A stretch of 64,000 bases of DNA from Emiliania huxleyi CCMP1516 (lineage: Eukaryota > Haptophyta > Isochrysidales > Noelaerhabdaceae): the NCBI RefSeq assembly GCF_000372725.1, contig NW_005198244.1, positions 1,057,841 to 1,121,840 of the forward strand. The letters are read 5' to 3'. Made by a program: the position numbers and the translations under genes. Below are positions 10,444 through 20,400 of the stretch, piece by piece. The number at the start of each line of letters is the position of its first letter. Position 1 is the stretch's first letter. The notes beneath the pieces were generated by a model, which searched no databases, was not told where the DNA came from, and saw only the letters and a list, made by a program, of their open reading frames with translations.

Positions 10444-12606
10444 CTAGAGCTCGTCTTTCTCGGGCGCCTCGAGGGCCTGGCACATGCCGCACGAAGCCGG
10501 GCAGACGCGGTACCTGCGCGGGGGGAGGGAGGGCGTGGACGCTTCGTGATGGCGACCCTCGCAGCCGGCCGACGCGGCGCGAGTGCGCGTCGCTCACATG
10601 AAGCCCTTGTTGTCATCGCACTGGCCGTCCTTGGCCCAGCCGCTGCACGACTCGTCGTGGTCCATGCAGACCACCGAGCACACCTACGGGCGCCTCCCCG
10701 GTTCGGCTCGGGCCCACGGGCCCTTCATCACCGCGGGCAGCACCTCGGCTACACCTCGGCTGCACCTCGGCTATACCTCGGCTATACCTCGGCTACACCT
10801 CGGCTACACCTCGGCACTCTCTCGCACCTCGCACGAGTCCGGGCACTCCTTCATCACCGCGAGCGGGTTGTTGACGCACTCGCCCGCCTGCCCGCACCCG
10901 CCGCAGCGTCAAGGGCCGCCCCGCGCTCGTCGGGGCGGGGCGAACCGCTCTCTCGCGTCGCCCCGCCGGCTACCCTCGGCTCCGTCCCTCGGCTCCGTCT
11001 CTCGGCTGCGTCTCTCGGCTGCGTCTCTCGGCTGCGTCTCTCGGCTGCGTCTCGCCTCCGACCAGATGGCGCACTGCGTCGCGTTGCCGTCGGCGCACTT
11101 GACGCCCTCGCACACCCCGCACGACAGAGGGCACTCCTGCGAGGGGGGGGGGCAGGGGCGAGAGGCACGGTCCGGGGGGGAGGGGGCGAGCCCTCGCCCG
11201 GCTAGCGGAGGCGGCCTCGCGCCTTGTACATGAAGCCCGGGTTCTTGAAGCACTCGCCTGCCGTCGGGGGAAGGAGGGACTCCCTGCCGCCTCCCGGCTG
11301 CCTGCCTGCCGCCTCCCGGCTGCCTGCCTGTCCCCGGCTGCCTCCCCGGCTCGCTCTCGGCACTTGTGCAATCTCGGGCAATCTCGGGCGGCACCGTCTG
11401 CCGTCCAGCCAGGGCAGTCCGACTTGAGGTCGCGGCAAGTCGACTTGCAAGCCTCGCAAGTGACCTGGGAGCACGCAGCGGGGCGCGGACGTGTCGCGGA
11501 CGTGTCGCGGACGTGTCGCGGTGCGGCACGGGAGTGGCGCGGGTGGGTGGAGGACCGGGCATTTCAATTCACCGGGCAGTTTCGAATCATGAACTCTGGG
11601 TTGTCGTTGCACTCACCCGCGGACCCCCAGCCGGGGCAGTCCGTGTGCAGGTCCTGCGGCGGCAGGGGAGGAGGAGGGTGGGGCAGGGGAGGAGGAGGGT
11701 GGGGCAGGGGAGGAGGAGGGTGGGCAGGGAGGAGGGTGGGGTCTGATGCGGCGGGGCAGCCTCGGCGGGGCAGTCTCCGCCCACGCGTCTCCCTCTCCCC
11801 CGGCTGACACGGCGCCGCCCTCCGAGCCGCGCGCGCCCTCCGGCCGAGTCCGAGCCGGCAGCAGAGACTGTGCGCGGGTCTGTCTCTGGGCATGCTTGGG
11901 AAGAGATGTGCTGGGGAGGGCTCTCCTTGCACTCCGGCGTGCAGAGCCCGCAGCTGGTCGGGCAGAGGCGCAGCATCGACTCCGGGTTCTCCTCGCACTC
12001 ACCTGCGGCGGCGGGGCCGACCACATCCACATCCCTCCCTCCCCTCCACATCCCTCCCCCTCCTCCACATCCCTCCCCCTCCTCCACTTCCCTCCCCTCC
12101 TCCTCTCCCGCTGAGCCCTCTCCCGCACCCACCGGGCCTCCCCGAGCCCGGAGCCTGCCGTCCCTCCGAGGAGCCGGCCGGGTGGTGGGTCGTGGCGAGG
12201 AGCCCGCACTGCCCCCTGCCCGTGCTGCGGTGCCCGTGCTGCGGTGCCCGTGCTGCGGTGCGGCGCAAGCGCGCGGTGTGGAATGTGCCGGCGAAGCGCG
12301 CACCGGCCCTCGCCCAGGCGCCGCACGACTCGTCGGTGTCGTTGCACGTGTGCGTGCAGATGCCGCACGAGAGCGGGCACTGCGACATCATGAACTTCTG
12401 CGGGGCGATGGCGCGGAGGGGCGGAGGGGCTCAGGGGCCCGCCACACACACGGTGAGGGACGTGCTGGTGGAGCGGAGAGCACCTGATTCTCGCCCGTGC
12501 ACTCGCCATCCTTGGCCCAGTTGACGCAATCGGTTCGCTTGTCGTTGCAGAAGCCCGCGTGCGCGAGCGTCGCGCCAAGGCTAAGCACGAAGGCCGCAGT
12601 CTTCAT
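10444..12606 (-). CDS. Six-module ShKT protein with C-terminal KDEL
   Basis: Ten exons join to an exact 258-codon frame: 12606-12484, 12397-12304, 12002-11926, 11653-11573, 11464-11395, 11257-11223, 11136-11056, 10887-10828, 10683-10598 and 10513-10444. A signal peptide (MKTAAFVLSLGATLAHAG) is followed by six about 35-residue six-cysteine ShKT modules. Each has the pattern C-D-x-C-x-x-W-GEC-NP-F-M-CP-SCG-C, for example CVNWAKDGEC with CPLSCGIC. The protein ends EAPEKDEL, an ER-retention signal, so it should reside in the ER lumen rather than be secreted. Introns of exons 6 and 7 start with GC. The exon 3 donor reads AAG then GA, so that intron may be a rare GA-AG. ShKT modules in other eukaryotes accompany metalloproteases and prolyl hydroxylases; here no enzyme domain is visible. 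Confidence 0.85.
10741..10815 (-). repeat. Intronic CTCGGCTACAC tandem repeat
   Basis: About seven 11-12-bp units (ACCTCGGCTAC and variants on the plus strand) fill the intron between exons 8 and 9 of the ShKT gene. On the sense strand this is the AGCCGAG motif seen in other introns. Confidence 0.8.
10975..11050 (-). repeat. Intronic TCTCGGCTGCG tandem repeat
   Basis: About six units of TCTCGGCTGCG (plus strand) lie in the intron between exons 7 and 8 of the ShKT gene. The sense-strand reading is CGCAGCCGAGA. Confidence 0.8.
11661..11740. repeat. Intronic GGGGAGGAGGAGGGTGG repeats
   Basis: Three to four 20-bp G-rich units lie in the 272-nt intron between ShKT exons 3 and 4. A related pyrimidine repeat (CCTCCACATCCCTCCCC) lies at 12040-12105 in the previous intron. 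Confidence 0.8.
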
Positions 12607-13139
12607 GCTAGTGCGGGCCTACGGACGAAAACGGCGTGGCGTCCGAGTCGCTGCCGAGCGAGGTTCGGCACAGGCCGGCGCGAACGGGAGGAAACCAGGT
12701 CGAAAGGTGTTCCGGGCGCCGTGGGGGTTTCAAGTCTAAGGATGGGAGGTGGAGGCAGGTGGATCAACACACCCGCTGAGTTGTCCTTCGTTGTGCGCGC
12801 AGGAAAAAAAAACACTTTTTTTGGGCGCGAAAAAAGAATGTTCGGAAAGACCCGAGGCGGACATTATTCCAAGAGAGTTATTCCAATCGTCAGACGGCTC
12901 GAGGCCTCGAGCGAGCTGTCAGAGAGAGAGAGAGAGAGAAAGAAACTAAGAAAGACAACACACCGAGCCGGAAAAGCGAGGCGACCACCCGAGTGCTCTT
13001 GACGCGTCCTACGAGGCGGCTGATGCGGGTGGAGCCGCCATCCAACCCCGCACAGACTCGGTCCTGTGTGCCTGGCTTGTGGACCTCCCTCGCTCTCTCC
13101 CGTGCGCCCCCCGCGCCCACACGGTGAAGCACACGCGAC

Positions 13140-14043
13140 ACGCCGCACAGGCGCCGGCCGGTGGTCGAACCCATACACGTGAAACTCGTGAATGTGATTC
13201 ATCGACATCGAAGTGCTAAAAAATGCCGCGCATGGCGTCCCGTTCAACTTCTTGATCGCAGCCGTCGTGTTGGGACCCTTCTCCAAGGGATTGCTTTCCA
13301 GGTGCTCGCGAAGACTTTCCAGGTGCTCGCGAAGACGTTTAAAGGCGTCGCTGTACTGCCTCAGGACTTGGTCCATCAAACGATTGACATTGAGAGCGCG
13401 AGCTGTTGGTCGGCCCCCACCTACTGCACGAAACGTAAGCCCTGCTGCGGCTGCGCGTGCTGCGGCTGCAGCTGCGCGTGCTGCGGATGCGGCTGCGCGT
13501 GCTGCGGCTGCGCGTGCTGCGGCTGCGCGTCGCCAAAAAGCACGCTCAGAACGCTGAGATCGATCGGATGCAGCGGATGCGCCGACTGCAGCTGCGCCCG
13601 CAGTGGCTGCGCGTGCTGCGGCTGCGGCTGCGCAAACTGCAGCGGCTGCGGAGGCGTCTGCTGCGACTGCTGCTGCCGGCAGCGCCATTGAGCCTGCGCC
13701 TGCTGCGCCTGCGCCTGCTGCGGCTGTGCCGGCTGCGGCTGTGCCGGCTGAGTGTCGAGAATGGCCAGATTTTTGTGGCCTGAGAACACCCAGCCTGCGC
13801 GTCCGTCAGTGAGGCGGACCTCCACCTTCGGTGGCGGCCCAAGACTTACCTGCTGGATGACCCCCTCCTTCACAACAATAGCTGAATCGCCGCTAGCGAA
13901 ATATTTGTGCCGGGCCCATCCGGCACGCGTTTGCCAGTCAGCAGCTCAACGCGCATTCCGACTGCGAGGGGCTTGCGCGCGTTTCTGGCCTCCTTCTTAG
14001 TCTGCTTCTTCTTGATCGTCCTGGGTGCCCTCTGTTGCTCCAT
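13140..14043 (-). CDS. SH3/KOW-like, Gln-rich protein
   Basis: The start MEQQRAPRTIKKKQTKKEAR is lysine-rich. Two SH3/KOW-like segments follow: GMRVELLTGKR, and IVVKEGVIQQ with VEVRLTDGRAGWVFSGHKNL. A QPQHA-repeat region (13440-13740) comes next, then a helical part with a doubled LREHLES (near 13310). Joining the first two segments in frame needs a 23-nt GC-AG junction near 13920-13895, or an assembly error. The move from the Q-rich frame to the helical frame near 13430 also needs a junction I cannot place. SH3/KOW folds bind nucleic acid or protein partners; nothing more specific can be said. The 3' end is not fixed. Confidence 0.45.
13440..13745. repeat. GCTGCGGCTGCGCGTGCTGCG repeat region
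   Basis: A degenerate GC-rich tandem repeat is open in several frames on both strands. On the minus strand it encodes QPQHA repeats that continue the SH3/KOW-like protein. On the plus strand it reads as a Cys-rich CCGCACCGC string. Confidence 0.7.
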
Positions 14044-14484
14044 CTCGGCGGAGCTTAGGAACGCGCCGACTTACGCCCACACCCAGGGAGCAAAAACGGC
14101 AAGTTCCGTATTCTGCGGTTGGCACTCGTCGGAGCTTCCGGCTGGGGACATGTCCGGCGAAAGGACAAAAAATTCGCGACTACCGGCAGCAGTTCGCTTT
14201 GTCTGCTGCATTTATTTATTTATAGCTCGCTTCTCGGCTCCACTAATATCCTCGCCAACGACCAGATTCTGCTGTCAAAGAACTTTACGTAAATCCTGGA
14301 ATTACGGCGGGTCTCCCCCGCCCATCTCTCCTCAAGTCTTCCACACAGGGTGGCCCCCCATTGATGGCTAATTGCAGGGGTGAAAATTTCTCAGAAAAGG
14401 AGAATCTGCTCCAATCCTCGGCAGCTCTCGCCGAGAAGCGAGTAAAGAGGATCTGGTGTGCTGTCGCTGTCAGCTCCGCCAACC

Positions 14485-17400
14485 ATGAAGCGGATGGAGT
14501 CGCGCGATCTGTCCTACACCAACCTCGCCGCGATGGCGGAGGAGTTTGGCACCTTTTCGCGCGTGCTACCGAGCGGCAGCTCAGGTGCGAGCATCCGCAC
14601 TCGCTGCAGCGACGCTCGAGCAAACCTCGGCTGGACTTTGCTCACACCGGCCGCATCCATGCACAGGCCGCACGTCGACGGCAACGGCCCAGGACTCGGG
14701 GACGTCGTATGCGAGGGCGATGGAGCTCATCAACACCGGCCTTCGGCTCGACACCAGCTCGCCGCTCGAGGCGATCGAGTCGTACCAGCGCGGCGGGGAC
14801 CTCCTCTCGCGAGTGCTGGAGTCGGCGCGTGGCGCGCCGATCGCCTTCCCACACCCTCCCTACCCGCCCACCCGGCTCTGATCCCGCTCTGATCCGACGC
14901 ACGGCGCCGCTCTCGCCACCAGCCTGCACGGCTCCGCCGAGGCCCAGCCGCGCCAGGCTGCTGACGGCGGCGGACGCGAATCGCAGGCGCCACCGGACGC
15001 GCAGTCGCACAAGATGCAGCAGACCCTCGACATGATCGAGGAGCGCGTCCGGTACCTCACGCGCTCCGCCGTCGGCAAGCCGCTGACGGACTCAGCAAAC
15101 GTCTCGTCGCTGCCTTCGCCGCGCTCGACCGACGTGGGCGTGGTGACTAGTGAGCCGCCGCCGGTGCCCGACGCCGCGACGGACAGCGTGACGATGGGCG
15201 ACGGCGGCGAGCTTCCCAGCGACAAGCACGACCGCTTCCTCCTCCGCCTCTTGCCCTGCAGCCCCTTCCGCCGACCCGCCTCGCCAGCTCGGTCGATAGG
15301 CACGTGTACAACCTCTTCAACCTGGCGGCGCCAGACAGGCTGCCGCGCGAGCTGTGGATGGTGCACGCCTCCTTTGGCGGGGGCATCTTCGCAGACCTGA
15401 GGCGACAGACCGCCTCCTCCGCAGACTTGCGTCAGAACCCTCTCGGAACCCTCTCGGAACTTTCCGATAGGCGCGCGATGTGCTTTCCGGCAAGAGCCGC
15501 CGAGCTGAGTCGAGGTCACCCGAGGCGTGCCCCGCTCAGGCGCGCGTTTGGCTTCCAGCACGAGTCTGCCCTCAACCAGACAGAGCATTTGCTGCTGCTG
15601 CTCGCGAACGTGTCGTCGCGCGAGCCGGACGGGCGACGGACTCTAGCTGCTAAACAGGGCTCTAGACGCCGACAACAGGGCTCAAAGATGCCGACTAGGG
15701 CTCTGTAGATGCCGACCGCCCTGCGTCGCTTGGAGCCGTCTGCGGTGCTCGGTGGTCTCCTCCCGCCCTCATCTCCCCTGGCCGTCTCCAGGATCGGGAC
15801 ATTGCACCGCCGGCTCATGCGCAACTACCGCTCGTGGGCGGTGCACCTCGGAGTCTCTGCGCAGTGCGCCGCGGCGTCGGACGTGTCGCAGAACAAGGTC
15901 GCCGACCTCGCCCTCTGGCTGGAATGAGTAAGTAAGTAAGACACAATTGATCAATCCCAAGGTCGCCGACCTCGCCCTCTGGCTGCTCATCTGGGGCGAG
16001 GCTGCGAACTTGCGCCACATGCCCGAGTGCCTCTGCTTCCTCTTCCACAACACGCGCGCTCGAGGCGCGGCCGCGATGCAGCAGCCCAGCCCGCAGCCCA
16101 GCCCTCGTCGAGCCGCCACTAGGCGCGCTGAGCTGTGGGATGCGCCGCTGCACATGCCTCGCCGCCGGCCGCCGGGCTGGTTCCTGTCTCGCGTCGTGGC
16201 GCCGCTGTACCACAAGGTGGCGCATCTCTCCCGCACAGACGGGCCCCCGCACAGACGGGCCCCCGCACAGACGGGCCGCAGCCGAGATGCAGCCGAGATG
16301 CAGCCGCGGAGGCGTTGCCGGTGACGCACGTCTCTTCGCCGCCAGGTCCGCGCCGAGGCGAAGCGGACGGGCGAGCGTGGCAAGCCGCTCGGCCACACGC
16401 GCAAGGCGAACTACGACGACTTCAACGAGTTCTTCTGGCGGCGGCAGTGCCTGCAGTACTCGTACTTCGCGCCCGAGGAGGAGCTGGGCCACTTGCCTCC
16501 CTCCGGCTCGGACCCGGTCTTGTCGAGCCCCGCGCTCTCCGGCTCCGTCTCCGAGGTCGAGATGCCGCCGAGATGCGGCCGAGATGCGGCCGAGATGGGA
16601 AGAGATACCGCCGAGACGAGCCCCTCTCTCCCCACCTCCGTCTCGGAGGTGCTGTCATGATACGTGCCCCCTATGCACACCCTCACACCATCCACACCCT
16701 CCACACCCTCACACCCTCACACCCTCACACCCTCACACCCTCACACCCTCACACCCTCACACCCTCACACCCTCACACCCTCACACCCTCACACCCTCAC
16801 ACCCTCACACCCTCACACCCTCACACCCTCACACCCTCACACCCTCACACCCTCACACCCTCACACCCTCACACCCTCACACCCTCACACCCTCACACCC
16901 TCACACCCTCACACCCTCACACCCTCACACCCTCACACCCTCACACCCTCACACCCTCACACCCTCACACCCTCACACCCTCACACCCTCACACCCTCAC
17001 ACCCTCACACCCTCACACCCTCCACACCCTCCACACCCTCACACCCTCACGCCCTCACACCCTCACACCCTCACACCCTCACACCCTCACACCCTCACAC
17101 CCTCACACCCTCACACCCTCACACCCTCACACCCTCACACCCTCACACCCTCACACCCTCACACCCTCACACCCTCACACCCTCACACCCTCACACCCTC
17201 ACACCCTCACACCCTCACACCCTCACACCCTCACACCCTCACACCCTCACACCCTCACACCCTCACACCCTCACACCCTCCACACCCTCCACACCCTCAC
17301 ACCCTCACGCCCTCACACCCTCACACCCTCACACCCTCACACCCTCACACCCTCACGCCCTCACACCCTCACACCCTCACGCATGCGCACGTCCCTGACG

Positions 17401-20400
17401 TGCCCCGGCCGTCTCGGAGGTGCTCGCGCTGCACGCGCCGGAGCTGCAGCGGCCGCTGCCGCCCATCGACTCCTTCCCTGCCTGCAAGCGGTACGTGGAG
17501 CGCCGTTCGTGGCTCCACCCGATCCGCTCCTTCTGGCGCGTGCACTCCTTCCTCTTCGTCGCCCTCCACTTCCTTCTCGTCCTCTCCTTCCTCGAGGGCT
17601 ACCACCCGGCTGCACCCCGCCGCACCCGCCGCATCTCGGCCGCATCTCGGCGCCGCCCCCCGACAGTAGGCCGCACCGGGCTCGTGCTCGACGGCGCGCT
17701 GCTGCAGGCGCCCCACGCCCCGCACCCCCCCCCCCCCTCCTCGCACCCCCCCCCCCCACACACGCCTCCCCGCCCCCCTCTCCCCCCGCAGGCCCTGCTC
17801 GGCTGCCTCCTCACTCTCTCCGGCACGAGCCTGATCGGCGACCTGCTCGACGCCTTCACGCAGCACGGCGCGCTCCACCAGCAGCTCTCCGACGCTCTCT
17901 CCCTCTCCGTCCGCGTCGCCGCCAAGGCCGCCGTCGGCGCCGCCCTCGCCGTCGAGTACCTTCAGCTCATGACGGATGCGCCGCTCGCCAAGCAGCATGT
18001 GCCTCCCTCCGTGTGGGCGAGCACCGTCCTCGCCGGCCGGACGCGGCTCCTCGCCGCAGCAGCCGCTTTCGCGCTGCCCTCGCTCATCGTGCGCCCGCCC
18101 CCGCGCGCCGCCACGACTGCCTCGCACCACCACGCGATGCGGCGTCTCCCCCCTTCCCCCTCCCTCCCCTGTAGTTCGCCCTGTGCGAAAAGGTGGGCAA
18201 CTGCGTGCACTTCGTGGTCGACGACCCGGACTGACACGTGCTACGAGATTTCGATTCAAGCTTGCCAGTGCTGCATAGGNNNNNNNNNNNNNNNNNNNNN
18301 NNNNNNNNNNNNNNNNNNNNNNNNNNNNNNNNNNNNNNNNNNNNNNNNNNNNNNNNNNNNNNNNNNNNNNNNNNNNNNNCCCCCATACCCCCCCCCCTTT
18401 TCAGGTGCTGCTCGCCAACTGCGTGCCATGCGTCTCGTCGCACGTCCGCTCCTGGCGCGGCCCGCTCAAGTCTCTCGCCGACCTGCTCGAGCCGCTCAAC
18501 CGGCTGTACGTCGGGCGACCACGCCCACGCGCGCGGGCCGCGGCGCATGCGCCCACTGCTCACGGATGTGAGCTCTGACTCGAGCAGGCGCGACGTCCAC
18601 GTGCGGGACGGCGACGCGGGCGGGTGCGGCCCCGTGCTCGAGTACGACATCTTTTGGTGCGGGCCTGGCCGCTCTCCCTCTCCCCGCCCGGCCGCTCTCC
18701 CTCTCGCGACGCCGCGGCATCCACAGCTCTGCCTCGCTGCGGGCAGGTTCACGCTGCTCTGCTTCAAGCTCTCCTTCTCGTACGCCTTCCAGCTGCGCCC
18801 GCTCGTGCGGCCGACGCGCGACGCGTGGACTCTGGACCTCTCTTCCTGGTGACTAGACGCGAGATTGCGGGAGATCGGACTAGACGAGACCGCCGAGAGG
18901 CACGGAGGGGGGGGGGGGGGGGGACTTCGCGGTGGTTGCGAGAGAGCGTGCTTGCGGTAGGTGGCCGGGGCACGACTTGGGCGCTGTGCCCAACGTGATC
19001 GTCGTCGCACTGCACTGGGCGCCTGTTGTGCTGATGTACTTGCTCGACCTGCAGATCTGGTTCATACTGTGGCAGGCCGCGTACGGCACGATCAAGGGCT
19101 GGACGCTGCACATCGGCGAGGTGCCCGACTTTGCCACGTTGCGCGAGCGCTTCTTCGACGCGTCGGACGCCTTCAACCGCAAGGTTCGCTCTTGCTCACT
19201 GACCGGCGGCTGAAGGCCCGACTCAGCGATGAATCACTCTCTCGAGACGCAAGGCGAGAGACGCAGCCGAGATGCAGCCGAGATACCGTCGCCCCCCCCA
19301 CCGCCAGGTCCTCTCGAGCGCGACGCACCGCGGCTCGCCCGAGTACGTCCCTCCCGGCGGACCGCCGCCGCGAGGCACAAAGACGCGCGTCGCCGCCGCC
19401 GGCACCGCGCCGGCGCGCCCGCTGGACGACCTGCGCGTCGGCTTGCTCTCGGCGGCGGGATGCGAGCACGTGGGCGGCGGCGAGGCGAGCGAGCGGATGC
19501 GCTACTTTGCCGAGGCGTGGAACGGCATCATCGACGACTTGCGCAAGGCGCGGGCCTCGTCTCGGGCCTCGTATGGGCGGCTCCTCGCCCCCCCGCCCCC
19601 CCGCTCTGACGCGTCCGCGGCACGACCCCGCAGGCGGACCTCGTCTCGGGGCGCGAGCACGCGCTGCTCGCCTTCAACGGGTGGCACGGCTCCGCCTTCT
19701 CGTGCTGCGTCTACCTGCCCGGCTTCGTCACCGCCGGCAAACTCGCCGAGGCCTTCCACTTCGTCCGGCAGGAGCACGTCGGCGGCGAGAGGACCCGAGA
19801 TCGCCCGAGGTCGCCCCGAGCTCACCCGAGACCCGCTCCACCCGGCAGGCGTCGGACGCGGCTCGATACCAGCCGCCACGCAAGCGCTCGCAGATCGAGC
19901 GCTCGCTCGTGGCCTCCATCGACGCCGACCGGCCAGCGCGGTTCGCCCTGCGCGAGTTTGCAGAGCTGTCGAGCTGGCTCCTCTCCACCCTGCTCGGGCC
20001 GAGGCACGAGGCCGCCATCGGCTCCGTCGCGCAGGGGCTGCTCCGCCACCAGGCGCGCGGAACGGCCGCGCACGCACGCACCGGCGGCGTCGCGCACACG
20101 CCGCAGCACTCCTAGCCGCCTCCGCCGCCACCCCCCCCCCCCACCCCACCACCACCACCACCACCACCACCACGGCTCCCCTCCCCTGCCCCCTCCTGCT
20201 TGCCCAGTTCCCCCCCTCCCCCCCCACCCACCCACCCCTTCCTGCCCCGCAGACGAGCCACACCCTCCTCGACGTGCTCGTCCCCTCCAAGCTCCCCGCC
20301 CTCGCCACCGCCATCGTCGGCCTCGCTCGCTCCCTCCTCAAGCTCAAGCTCGTCGACCCAAGCGATGCGCCCGCGCCGCCGCCCTCGCCGCCCCGCCGCA

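Noticed and set aside
13161-13691. Plus-strand Cys-rich frame resembling a metallothionein
   Set aside because: It is the antisense of a GC-rich repeat whose minus-strand reading continues an SH3/KOW-like protein; the N-terminal half of the plus-strand frame is not protein-like.
16660-17400. CRISPR array
   Set aside because: The units are 8 bp with no unique spacers; it is a simple tandem repeat in a eukaryotic intron.
16135-18174. Very long Thr/Pro/Ser/His frames
   Set aside because: They result from the CACACCCT array; 8-bp units stay open in all frames. The real glucan synthase exons lie on either side.
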